In this document: positions 1-10,244 of the stretch, one piece after another | How the letters are laid out: every line of letters starts with the position of its first letter | How positions within the stretch are numbered: position 1 is the stretch's first letter | Assembly: GCA_019137255.1 (NCBI GenBank) | Contig: WPDH01000047.1 | Span: 1-20,284, forward strand | Origin: Corinectria fuckeliana | Taxonomy: Eukaryota > Ascomycota > Sordariomycetes > Hypocreales > Nectriaceae | Reading direction: 5' to 3' | Length of the DNA stretch: 20,284 bases | Notes under the pieces: model-generated | Told to the model about the DNA's origin: nothing | The model's input: only the letters and a program-made list of their open reading frames with translations | Database searches by the model: none | Made by a program: the position numbers and the translations under genes

Positions 1-342
1 GTAGGTTAGCTAGCAGCACAGTTATTAGTAGCTAAAAGCTAGTATAAACTTAATACTTAACAGCTATTAGCAGCTAGTAGCAGCTATATAGATCTTTATT
101 ATTATTTATTATTTAGTCTCTTAGGTTATAATATCTTTTTTTCTTTCTTCTCTTTTTAACACCTCTATAAGTAGCTTCCTCTTAGGCTCTTTATTAGGCT
201 TATATTAGCTTTAAGTCTTAAATATATACTAATATATATTCTTTCTAGGATTTATTAATATGTTTATTTTCTAGCTGCTTATACTATAGCTTTATTATAG
301 TCTTATTATAGTAGCTAACTTTATATAGCTAAAAATAATAAC

Positions 343-343
<1 letters not shown>

Positions 344-392
<49 letters not shown>
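344..392. repeat. (AAT)n microsatellite
   Basis: About 16 uninterrupted AAT units, followed by a slightly impure AAAAATAATAA tail. Confidence 0.95.
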
Positions 393-395
<3 letters not shown>

Positions 396-466
396 TAATA
401 AACTTAGTATAGTCTTTTAGCAGAAGAGATATAATTATATATACTAATCTGTTTATATATAAATTC

Positions 467-488
467 TAATAATAATAATAATAATAAT
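467..488. repeat. Short (TAA)n microsatellite
   Basis: About seven TAA units, some 75 bp after the longer AAT array, so the two may be one array broken by mutation. Confidence 0.85.
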
Positions 489-899
489 ACTAGCTATAAG
501 AATAAGTTCTTTTACTATAAATCTACTATATATTTAGGCTAATCTTATATAAGCTAAGAGAAAGAGACAAACTAAGATAAAAAGTGTTACTACTTTAAGA
601 GAGGAGTCTACTACTCTAGAGGGAGTAATATAAGCTATCTCCTATTCTATATATATTATACAAATAGGTAAGAATAGTATAGTAAGTCTCTACTAAGACT
701 AGGTGAACACTATAGTAGGTGGCTATATAGCTTATACCTATATATATAAAACATATAAAGCCCTACTGTTTACTACTATTACTACTATCTAAGCCCTAGT
801 GAAGGCTCTTTAGTAAGAGAGAGGTACTAATAATATAAGTATAAGTTAGTTCTATAGTGTATATATAAGCTAATAGTATATAAGAGGAGAAGCTTAAGA

Positions 900-1228
900 G
901 GCTTAAAAATATAGCCCTTTAGGTAAAAAGTTAGGCTCCTAAGTATATATATATTATACTTATAGTAGTAACTATAGGCCTAATATCTAACTAGTTTAAC
1001 ATACTAGTTAGCAGGATTAACTATATCACTAAGGTGCTTAAGCATCTTAAACATATTATAGTTCTAGCTCTTACCTGTCTAGAGAGTATTTCTATCTTTA
1101 TAGTAGTTAGGTTATTAGCCCCTAAGGAAACTAGTAAGAAGGATAGTAATAGTAATAATAAGGCTAGTAAGGCTAGTAATAATATTACTGCTAGTAAAGG
1201 TGTAAAAGAGAGTAATATAGATATATAG
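900..1228 (+). pseudogene. Unrecognised near-open frame, RIP-damaged
   Basis: From about 900 to 1228 one plus-strand frame is broken only by TAG codons, the expected product of RIP on Gln or Trp codons. It ends in an uninterrupted 64-codon stretch from 1034. The last part is rich in Ser, Lys and Asn (KKDSNSNNKASKASNN), like a mutated polar, Ser/Asp/Glu-rich tail. I do not recognise the protein. It could be a piece of a dead transposon or of a host gene. The ATG at 1034 is probably accidental, because the frame continues upstream of it. Confidence 0.3.
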
Positions 1229-1609
1229 AGTTAGGTAGTAAATAGTAAAGGTGTGGGTTTAGGTTAAGTCTGCAGGTTAGTATTATAGGCTTAGAGGATT
1301 TTAATAGGGGGTTAAAAGATTTAATTAGGATTAGCAGCTATTATAATTAGGCTGGTTTTTTGCTCTTTATAGCTTTTTCTAGGTGTATTTTATACTTCTT
1401 ATAAGAGGGGTAAAAAGCACTTAGTATAATAGTATACTATTCTTATTATAAGGTTATAAACTTAATTATAGTTACTATAAATTTATAAGGCTAGTTTATA
1501 GTGCGGGATAATATATTAGCTTAGAAACCACTAGTGTTTTTTTATTATATACTATTTATTATATATTATAAAATAAGCTGTATAAAAAGTGATAGCTAAA
1601 TAGTTATAA

Positions 1610-1975
1610 CTTAAAAAGAAGCTATTAAAAAGTAGCTATAATAAGATAAGAGATTTCCTACTAATTAGTCTTAAAAAAGCTTTAGAAAATCCTAAAGTAG
1701 TCTTAAAAAAGGCTAAGAAAAGGTTTTTAAATACTCTTAGAGATTTCTATAAGAGTGTTTTAAGACTTTTCTTATATAAGAAACAACCTTCTCTAAAATA
1801 GCTAAAAAGAGTATTAATTTATTATCTTACTATTTTACTTACTAGCTTAAAATATCTTAATTATATAAGTAGAAATTCTCTCTCCTAGTAGTATTTACTT
1901 TATAAATTTCTAATTTAGTTAATTTTATATTATTATATTACTTTTTTTAATCTAATAAAATATTAAGAAAGACTT
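1610..1975 (+). pseudogene. Unrecognised near-open Lys-rich frame
   Basis: In this AT-rich DNA, where stops are frequent, one plus-strand frame stays open for 63 codons (1610-1798). It meets a TAG at 1799-1801, is open again for nearly 30 codons, then shows a few more TAG codons up to 1975. The reading is basic and includes LKKALENPKVVLKKAKKRF and LRDFYKSVLRLFLYKK. It looks like coding sequence with RIP stops, but I recognise no family. Confidence 0.25.
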
Positions 1976-2209
1976 ATAAAACTAAATAATAATAATATAA
2001 TATAAGTTATTTAATTACTATATAAGCTATTTAATAATACTAAACTTATAAATATATAAAACACCTTATAACACTTTAGTTATATTATTTTATACCTTTT
2101 TTACTAGCTTATTAGTTTTTAAGCTTTATTACTTACTATTAGTTTACCTTTACTAAGTTTAATATTATTAATAAATTTAGTTAGTATACTTTATTTATTA
2201 ACTAACTAG

Positions 2210-2214
2210 ACTAC
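2210..2214. repeat. Target-site duplication, left copy (ACTAC)
   Basis: The five bases before the left LTR are ACTAC. The five bases after the right LTR (10457-10461) are ACCAC. They differ by one C-to-T transition, as expected if RIP altered the left copy. Five-base duplications are usual for Ty3/gypsy integration. Confidence 0.85.
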
Positions 2215-2426
2215 TATAAGAGTTAGCTAATTAGAGTAAGATAAAAAGTTTTAAAATAGGTATTTATATATTATAAGATTTTAACTTAGTAAGTAGTTAT
2301 AAACTACTTACTAAAATCACTAAGTAATCTTACTTAGTAGCTTTTATACTCTTAGTATATCTTACTTAGCTTAGTATTAATTTCTTTTAAGGTTAGTCTC
2401 TTAAGCTATAAGCTTATCTTCTTATA
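2215..2426 (-). repeat. 3' LTR of the gypsy element (left copy), heavily RIPped
   Basis: It aligns base for base, without gaps, with 10245-10456. It begins TATAAG (from TGTAAG) and ends CTTATA (from CTTACA). By hand count it differs from the right copy at 57 positions, all transitions. At 56 of them this copy has T or A where the right copy has C or G. Confidence 0.95.
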
Positions 2427-2428
2427 AT

Positions 2429-2442
2429 TACTCTCTTTTTTA
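2429..2442 (-). other. Polypurine tract of the gypsy element
   Basis: Read on the minus strand, GGTAAAAAAGAGAG stands next to the left LTR, with a four-base TAAT spacer. This is the expected place and composition of the plus-strand priming site, and it fixes the element's orientation as minus. Confidence 0.75.
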
Positions 2443-3747
2443 CCTATTTAGTCTCTAAATATATAAGTCTATTCTTAGTTATTATAATTAATATTATTTT
2501 ATTATTACTATACTATTATCACTTAAGACCTTAGTTATTATAGTAATATAACAGTTAGTTAGTACTTACTTTATAGCTATTATACAGCTATTAGCTATAA
2601 GGCTTTATATTAATAGTAAGCCTATTAGTTAGTAGTCTATTAGCAGCTATTAAGCTATAAACTATACTAGTATACTTATTTATTTTCTTTTTCTTTCTCT
2701 TACTTATACTAACTTTTTTATAATATCTTTTATTATTTAGTTCTCTCTTTTTAAACCTTTATAAGTTATTTTACTTTACTGCTTTTTTTTATTACTTATA
2801 ACACTTAAACTATTAAAGTATTATTATTAGTCTACTTATCTTACTATTACTAATTTATCACTTAAATATCTCTTATTTAAATAAGAGATATTCTCTATTA
2901 GTTTAATAAAGATACCTTTTTTAACTAAATGTTTATTAGGAATACCTCTTGCTTTTTTTATCTAATATAAAAAGCTAACTAGTTTAGTTTACTATATATT
3001 TATAATTCTCTTAAAGCTTATTATATTTATTATAAGTAATCTAAGTAAAAGTATACTACTATAAGTTTATTAAGTTCTTACTGCTTTTTACATATTATTA
3101 ATATTTTCTAAGATTCTCTTAGAGCTTTATAGTGTTATAATAGTCTTCTAAAATAAGTTAACTATATATTACTTTTATAATAACTCTAAGAAGTGTTTCT
3201 CTAATTACTAAGTAACTCTTTATAAGCTTTTATTTAGCATATTATACTAGTATATCTAGTATACTACTAATAAGACTATATCTACTTTTTAAACTCTTAC
3301 TAACAGCCTGTCTAGTATTACTAGCACTAGTGCTAAAAAGTTTAGCTAGTTAACTAAGAAAGTACTTAGTTTCTTATTCTAGTTAATTAAGGCTTAGACT
3401 ACTATTAATACCCTAAAGTTTTACTAAGATACTAGCCTCTTAGAGGATATTTCTCTAACTAAATTAGATTATTATATTAAGACTGCCTAGCCTTTTTATC
3501 TTTATAATAATAGTACTACTCTTACTATTTATATAATAGTTTTTTAACTACTTTATATACTAATAACTATACTATTAGCTAACTTACTAATAGCTAGCTA
3601 ACCTACTAGCAGCTAGTTCTACCCACTTAAAATTTTAAGCTCTTAGCTATAACTATAAAGTAACTTAGATATACCTAGCTAGTATAATCTTAACACTTAA
3701 CTGCTCTACTCTTATAGTAAACTAGGTGCTTAACATCTAGTTAACTA

Positions 3748-3830
3748 TTTCTCTCTTTTTTACCTTTTTTTTTCTTTTTCTCTTTTTTTCTTATCTTTTT
3801 TTCTCTTTCCCTCTTTTTAATTTTTTTTTA
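3748..3830. repeat. Polypyrimidine tract
   Basis: About 80 bp of nearly pure C/T on the plus strand, in the unexplained part of the gypsy element. Such a tract keeps its purine/pyrimidine strand bias through RIP, because C-to-T changes do not alter it. Confidence 0.8.
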
Positions 3831-4012
3831 GCTCTCTAGAAAATAAGATAACTCTAGTCTTAGTAAAAGGACTATTTACTTATATATAGTAATAGTATAA
3901 GAGGCTTAACCTAGGTTTACTATATAAAAAATACAGGTTTTTATCTAATTTTATAGTTTTTCTTATATCTATATAAAATAAAAGTACTATTTACCTTTTA
4001 GGTTTATAAAGT

Positions 4013-4040
4013 ATAAATAAATAAATAAATAAATAAATAA
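4013..4040. repeat. (AAAT)n microsatellite
   Basis: About seven tandem AAAT/ATAA units, just before the near-open plus-strand frame at 4050-4856. Confidence 0.9.
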
Positions 4041-4049
4041 CTACTTTAT

Positions 4050-4856
4050 ATATTTATCACTTTTATTACTAATATTAAAAAAAAAACACTTTAGGCTTTT
4101 CTTATATCTATTAAGTATACTACTATTTTTACTATTATTAAGACTTATAACTATAATACTTAGGTTTTAATATACTAAGTTAGCTTCTTAAACTAAAAAC
4201 CTTTTTACTATAAGGCTATTAGTAGCTCTTCTTATAATATTAGGTCTAAGTTTAGTAGTTCTAATATTAAGTCTTTTACTTTATTTACTACTATCTTACT
4301 TATTACTTACTTACATCTTACTTTTATTTTTATCTCTAATCTTAATAAGACTCTTACTAAGCCTACTATTACTTTATTTATTACTTACACTTATACTGCC
4401 TCTTTTTTAGCTCTCTTATCTTTTATTATTTAGTCTCCTAATAGTATTTAAATTCTAGATAACTTAAAAAGCTTTTAGCTTTTTAACAACCTAGCTTTTA
4501 AGCTAGACTTTAGTGCTTAAGCCCCTTCTTTAAGGTTAGACCTATTAGCTATCTTTTCTCTTATTACCTAAGCTTTAATAACTTTTTATTATTCTACTAG
4601 TTACTTAAATATTACTAACCCCTCTTCTGTCTTAGCTTTTATCACCTGTAAGTATACCTATAAGACTAAGATCTCTAAGATACTTACTTAAGTTATTAAT
4701 TCTAGTAGTAAGTCACTCTTACCCTTTACTTACCCTCTTAAGCAAGCTAAGTATACACTTTTAAAGACTTATTTTTTAAAGTCTAGTAAGTTAGGTATTT
4801 CTAATATTATATTCTTACCTTTTACTTCTTATAGCGCTTTAGCAAAAAAGTCTTAA
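4050..4856 (+). pseudogene. Antisense near-open frame inside the gypsy element
   Basis: Between chromodomain and 3' LTR one plus-strand frame runs for about 270 codons with about ten stops, all TAA or TAG. The other plus frames sampled there stop far more often. Its composition (many Ser, Thr, Pro, Leu; stretches such as LPFTYPLKQAKYTLLKTYF) fits a once Pro/Ser/Thr-rich protein changed by C-to-T mutation. It is opposite in direction to pol. It could be an additional antisense ORF of the element, a captured gene or part of a nested insertion. No family is recognised, and the low complexity may itself favour openness. Confidence 0.35.
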
Positions 4857-5079
4857 AAGTGATTTTTATTATAGTTTATATTTTTTATAAGACTCTTCTA
4901 GCTTTAAGTGTTAAGTTAGTAGCTATTAGTTTTTTTAATTAGTAGTAACCTTAGTAGTATTTAGCAGTTTATTCTTCTAGTAGTATTTAGCTACTTAGGA
5001 GTTACTAGTAATTTATATTCTTATTATACTTTTAGTATTATAGTTTATCTATTTATTATTTTATTTCTTATATATTTAC

Positions 5080-5260
5080 TTTCTCTACTTATAATACTAC
5101 TATACTAATTTTATTATATTCTCTAAGTAAGCTACTAGCTCTTAAGTGTTATATTCTACTAGCTATCTTACTTATTTAACTTAGTAAAATATTTATCTTA
5201 TATCTTTCTTATAGTTAACTACTTTCTTAACCTTTTACTTATTATTCTCTTCTTTTAGTT
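5080..5260 (-). pseudogene. Chromodomain remnant at the pol C-terminus
   Basis: On the minus strand the reading KVKKVVNYKKDIR, then IFY-stop-VK-stop-VR, then EYNT-stop-ELVAYLEN lines up with the chromodomain pattern of chromovirus integrases: an EVE-type start, a YLVKWxGW-type core and an NTWEPxxNLxN-type end. The stops fall where Trp or Arg/Gln codons are expected, as G-to-A or C-to-T changes predict. In the family this domain steers integration to methylated H3K9 heterochromatin. It follows the integrase and ends the recognisable pol. Confidence 0.8.
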
Positions 5261-5799
5261 TAGGTAGTTTTAGTAGTTTTTTTATACCTAGTTAGCACTT
5301 TTTAAACTATAATTCTAAGAGTTTAACTAGAAAAATATTATATATTTACTAGTATTATTCTAAAAGGTATACTTAGTATACTTATTTGCTAATTCTTTTT
5401 ATTATTACTATCTTAATAAATTTTAGTGCTAGCTTTTTATATTTAAATTAGAAGTTTCTTATTAATAGCCTAATAGTTTACTTAACCTTATATTCTTATA
5501 AGTTATATTACTTATTATAGTATTTAGCTTATCTTTTTACAGCTTTCTACTATTATTTCTCTATCTTAGTATATACTTAGTAAAATACCTTAATATACTC
5601 TTATACTTCTTATATATTTAACTTAAAGTGTTTTAAGGTATATTTTATAACCTTTAGGTAGTATTTATAAAAGGCTTATATAAGAGAAACCTTAATAATA
5701 TAATAAGTACTATTATTATAAGTAAAAGCTACTTTTAGAAGCTAGGCTGCTTATTAGTATAAGGTGTTATTAGTATACACTTAGAGGTATTTTCTAATA

Positions 5800-6400
5800 G
5801 CTTAGTTAGTTCTTTTTATTTATTTATTTATTTATAAATAGTATATAGTAGATAACTACTAATAAGTTACTTATTCTTTTATTAAGTCTTTTTAAAACTT
5901 ACTTATAAATAGCTTATTTTTATTACTAATAATCCCTTTAGGTAAACTATATTTATACTTAATATATTTATATAAGAGCTATACTATTTTTACTATATTA
6001 AGTATCTTTTTTATAAGAATAAAAAGTATATACTTTATTATATAGTATATAATTACTAATATAATATTATATTTCTTACTGTTAGCTTAGGTATTTTTTT
6101 AGTAGTTTTATAATAAAGTTAATACTAATTTCTTAAAAAGAGTAAGCAGGTATTAGTAGGGATTATAACTCTCTATAAGGCTTATATCTTAGCATATAAG
6201 CGCTCTAGTAATATTAGCATCTTAAGGTATAGTTTTTTATATTATCTAAGATTTAGTTCTAATAGAATTTACATATAATAAGATCTAAAGTTTTTACTAC
6301 TTTTATATATCTTAAGTGAGAGTTATTATAGTATTAGTAAAAAATTTCCCTTCTTATTATATATTCTTCTAAGATAACTAGTCTTCTTTTAAAAAATAGT
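5800..6400 (-). pseudogene. Gypsy integrase remnant
   Basis: The minus strand first shows a zinc-binding-type N-terminus (SHLGYIKVVKTLDLI, then FYW, then YTLRCYYY), corresponding to the HxGxxKTxxxIxxxFYWPxM..CxxC pattern. Next comes LRYKPYRELYSL and, further on, YGLPKGIISN, matching the conserved GLPxxIxSDRG stretch around the second catalytic Asp, which here reads Asn. Several in-frame stops and Cys-to-Tyr type changes make it inactive. In the family it inserts the cDNA into the genome. Confidence 0.85.
5815..5836. repeat. (TTTA)n microsatellite
   Basis: About five tandem TTTA units near the integrase/tether region of the gypsy element. Confidence 0.85.
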
Positions 6401-6939
6401 ATTTCTTACTTATTATAATAGTAAGCTCCTCTTATAGTATTATAAACTTTTACTAACTACTATTAATAGAATTAATCTCTCTCTTATAATTCTTATATTA
6501 GCTCTTTTAGTTTACTTAAGAGCTAATTAAGAAAGGCTATCTCTCTCTTTATAAGTCTTTTTATAACTAGACGGGAAATATATTAGTCTAAGATAATTAT
6601 TATAGTTACTAAAAGTATCTCTTATAAACTCAGCTTAGCTAGTAGTTACTATCTAGTTGCTAAGTCTTTAAGTAGTTTACCTTTAGCTTACTTAGCCTAA
6701 GTAGTAACAGCTAAGATAGTAATAAGCTTATCTTTAAGACTAGCTTATATAGCTTAAATAAATATATTAACTATCTTATTTTTTACACTTTTAAAGACTT
6801 ATATAATTACTTAGTAAAAATCTTCTAATAACTTTTCTACTAACTTAAGTTTTACTACTAAAGTTAAAAACATATTTATATATAAGATCTCTCTTACTAT
6901 ATAATCTAGCCTTTATAATAAGCTGTCTACTAAGTTTAT

Positions 6940-7260
6940 CTTACTTAGCTAGTACTTAATATTAAAGTTAAAAGGTACTAATTTATATACCTATTTAGTA
7001 AGCCTTTCTTAAAGGTCTTTTACTAATACTTTTATAATACTTATAAGAGCTGTATAGTCTATTAATAGTATAAACTTATTTTTAAGCCCTAAAAGATAAT
7101 AGCTTTAGTGTTTTAAGCTCTTAATAATAGCTAACAGCTCTTACTAGCTAGTAGCCTAGTATTACTCCTCCTCTAAGAGTTTCTTAGACTAGTATACTAC
7201 TAGGTGTTATTAATTCTTAAACAGTTAGAAAAGAATACCTAATATAACTATACTAGATAT
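6940..7260 (-). pseudogene. Gypsy RNase H remnant
   Basis: Minus-strand readings in order are HLVVY-stop-SKKLLEEE, ELLAIIKSLKH, YYLLGLKNKFILLIDYTALISI and ERLTK-stop-VYKLVPFNFNIKY. These match the PVAYYSKKL..ELLAIV..LxHWRxYLLG..F.LLTDHxAL signature of Ty3/gypsy RNase H, the domain that degrades the RNA strand of the hybrid. Stops and substitutions are transitions consistent with RIP. Confidence 0.85.
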
Positions 7261-7499
7261 ATTTATTTTAACTCTTAACTTATATTTTAAGTTCTAGTAT
7301 TAAAAAACAGTTACTAAGTAAAATACTCTTTTTAGCTTCTAAAATACTACTTTCTTTTTATCTATCTAAGTAAACTTTTTAGTTTTACACTTATTTTAAC
7401 TGCCTTTTAGTATTACTATAAAAGGTCTTATAATCTTTAAGTATTTATAAATAAACTTTTAGTAGAAATTATAAAACTCTAAGAATACTTATATATTTT

Positions 7500-8085
7500 T
7501 AAAGCTTAGTAGGTTTAGCTACTTATTAATTATATAAACTTTACTTAGCTTTATTTTAATACCTTTTTAAGTTACTATATAGCTTAAAAACTTAACTTCT
7601 TATTAGTAAAAAGTGTATTTTAATAGCTTTATATATAGCTAAAAGCTTTATAATCTTTTTAGCACCTTTTATATATCTTTTATATATTAATCTTAAGTTA
7701 TTAAGTAAATTAGAATATTATCTAGATATATAATATAAACTGTGTCTAGTATACTAGCTAGTGCCTAGTGAATATACACTTAAAATATTATAAGTGTGTT
7801 TATTAGCCTAAATAGTATAATATTATACTTAAAGTGCTTATAACAGGTTTTAAAAGTAGTCTTCTAGTAATTTTTTAGCTTAATCTAGATCTAATAGTAT
7901 ATATCTTATAGATTAATCTTTAAGATCTATTATATACTTATAAGACAGTCTAGTAAGTCTCTAATTAGAGGTAGTAAGTAATAGTTCTTAATAGTAATCT
8001 TATTTAAACCTTAATAATCTATATAAAGCTATAAGGTCTTATTCTTTTTTAGTATAAACAAGACTAAAAACCTAGCCTTATTAAC
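7500..8085 (-). pseudogene. Gypsy reverse transcriptase remnant
   Basis: The minus strand reads GLNKITIKNYYLLPLI, DLLDCLI, TTFKTCYKHFKYNI and then the active-site box at 7717-7728, which reads YLDN instead of Y-x-D-D. This is followed by ILIYLIT and VKFLSYIVT. Order and spacing match Ty3/gypsy RT fingers, palm and connection. The second catalytic Asp has become Asn by G-to-A change, and several in-frame stops exist, so it cannot work. In the family this domain copies element RNA into DNA. Confidence 0.92.
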
Positions 8086-8589
8086 TAAGAGGCTAATATA
8101 CTTACTTATAATATTCTTAGTAATATACTTATAAAAGACCTTTTGCTACTTTTTATTATAAGAGTATAAAAGTCTATAAGATAGTATCTTATCTTTTTTT
8201 AGTTTAATTATATATTTTACACCCTCTAAGATTAGAATCTCTTTTACTATAAATTTACTAAATACTCCTCTAAACTTCTTAAGTTCTAATAGTAAGATCT
8301 CTAACCTTATATTTACTTTTTTATCTAAAATAGCTATTAGCTGCTTATCTAGTAATAATATACTATATATATATATAATATAAGCAGGTTCTCCCTCTCT
8401 TACTAGCTCCTTTATAAAGGTTATAATATCTATAAGAGTAATAAGCTTATAGCTTTATAAGTATATATAAGTATTAATAAGAATTTCTTTCTTTCTTATA
8501 AAATCTAAGAATAAGAGTAGGTTATTAGCCCCTTTAGGGTGTTATACCTTTATAAATAGTTATCTAACCTTTTATAAGTATCTCTAAGA

Positions 8590-8770
8590 GTTAATTAGAA
8601 AGAATATTAACTAGTAGACCTACTTAATAGGTATAATTACTCTGTTAAAACTAGATAAGCTTAGTACTTTTTAATTTCTAGTTATCTTAAGGCTTAACCT
8701 TCTAATTAGTCTTATACTAATAAGGTTAACTTAAGTGTAAGTGTTTATATCTATATAAACTACTTTTTTA
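8590..8770 (-). pseudogene. Gypsy aspartic protease remnant
   Basis: Minus-strand reading VVYIDINTYT-stop-VNLISIRLIRRLSLKI, with the Asp codon at 8749-8751. It fits the VDTGAxxxxVNLIS-type active site of retrotransposon proteases, with DTGA turned into DINT by transitions. It lies between the zinc knuckle and the reverse transcriptase, as expected for gypsy pol. Confidence 0.75.
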
Positions 8771-8984
8771 GTATATACTTATAAAGTGATTACTCTTTCT
8801 TAAATAATATACCTAATTAGTATTATTTTTAGTATTAGCACTAGAGTTTTAGTAGTATTTTTAGCATCTACTTATTTCTTAAGAAGTTTAGCTTTTTTAC
8901 TTATATACTTATAAATTATACTTTTACTAAAGGTAAGCTTAGTATTTAGTTAGTATTAATACTAGGGTTTCTTTTAGCTGCCTA

Positions 8985-9026
8985 ATAATCTCTTACTAGA
9001 TGTCTAGTTTTATTATAATTATAATA
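8985..9026 (-). pseudogene. Gag CCHC zinc knuckle, all Cys turned to Tyr
   Basis: Fourteen minus-strand codons read YYNYNKTRHLVRDY, the pattern C-x2-C-x4-H-x4-C with each Cys (TGT) read as Tyr (TAT). The usual Gly after the second Cys has become Asn, and the Gly before His has become Arg. Only His survives. Each change is one or two G-to-A transitions. The knuckle is followed by KRNPSINTN and then the protease, the normal order for gag/pol. Confidence 0.85.
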
Positions 9027-10244
9027 TTACACTCCTAGTTAGTTAGTTAATCCTCTATTATATATAAAGTAGTCTACTAGTAGGTTAGCTAAGAGTAGGT
9101 TTTTAAATAGTTAAAAGTATATATAATTCCCTATATTATTTTATATTTCTTTAAAGTCTTAGCTTTTAGCTTATCTTATATTAGTAGTCTTTTTAAACCT
9201 CTCTTAGGTATAGTTACTAGGTTTATATTTTTACTTTTTACTTTATAACTTATAGTTATATTAAATATATAACTATAGCCTTTTTATCTTATTAGCTATA
9301 TCTTATACTTATAGAAGATTAACTTTCTAACAGTTTATTTCTCTTTTTAGCTAGTTTTTAAGCTTATAATAATATTAGTAAGCTAGGTTTACCTAGTCTT
9401 TAAGGTCTAAAATGCTTATAAAGGCATATAAGATAGTTTATAAGTTAAAATAGTCTATTAGTAACTAGTTATTATATTATTAGATCTTTATTAATTTATC
9501 TTATAGTTACCTCTCTTATAAGCTTATATTAATATATCTCTTATAAATAAAGTTAAGATAGTCCTACTAGGTTAAGTTAATAAGATTCCTCTTATAGTTA
9601 TACTATTTAGTCTATTTAGCTATATAAAGCTTAGTTATAAACTATTTAATTTTTTATATATTAATACAGTTAGGTTAAAAGCTATTTCCTAACTTTATAG
9701 TATAAATCTAGTTATTAACCTTTACCTTTATAGTATTCTTAAGTAGTACTATATAGTTATAAGTAAGAGGTTTTTTCTAATCTCACCTAAGATTACTTAT
9801 AAGGTGTTAAACTAGTTAGCATATTAGCTTTATTTATACTACCTACTATTTAGCTAGAATCTTTAAGAAATCCTATATATCTAAGCTGTATATTAATATT
9901 AGGGTTTACTACTCTTATATTACTAGTTAATCACTAAGAATCTACCTATATAACCTAGGTAATAGCTTTACTAATAGGTTATAGTTACTTTTAGACCTTT
10001 TATATTAGGTTTTCTAGCTCTCTTTCTTAATATCTCCTAGTTCTAGTTTATATACTAGTTTTACTAACTTAATTATTTCTAGTATAATTTATTCTATTTA
10101 TAATAGTTTTATCACCTAATATATACTACTTATAATATAACCTAGTGTTAGTATATAACTTATTTAAGCTAGGGTTTATTAGAGGTTTATTATTATCTTT
10201 CTATTTATACTAATCACTTAGGTAAGTAAAAAAAGTTAAAAAAT
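9027..10244 (-). pseudogene. Gag and 5' leader region of the gypsy element
   Basis: By position between the 5' LTR and the zinc knuckle this must hold gag and the leader with the primer-binding site. RIP is too dense for me to read capsid motifs or a tRNA-complementary site with confidence. No other gene is seen. Confidence 0.5.

Larger units (their letters stand above)
1..2209. other. RIP-degraded AT-rich block, origin unrecognised
   Basis: This stretch is almost all A and T. The surviving C mostly stands before T and the surviving G mostly after A, as in the LTR mutated by RIP further right. No intact gene can be read. It lies outside the gypsy element: the 5-bp target duplication starts at 2210, so this is the DNA into which that element inserted. 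Two near-open plus-strand stretches and two trinucleotide repeats are listed separately. It may be another dead transposon, but no reverse transcriptase or transposase motif could be recognised. Confidence 0.7.

Noticed and set aside
344..488. Possible CRISPR-like or satellite array
   Set aside because: Simple AAT microsatellites with no unit and spacer structure.
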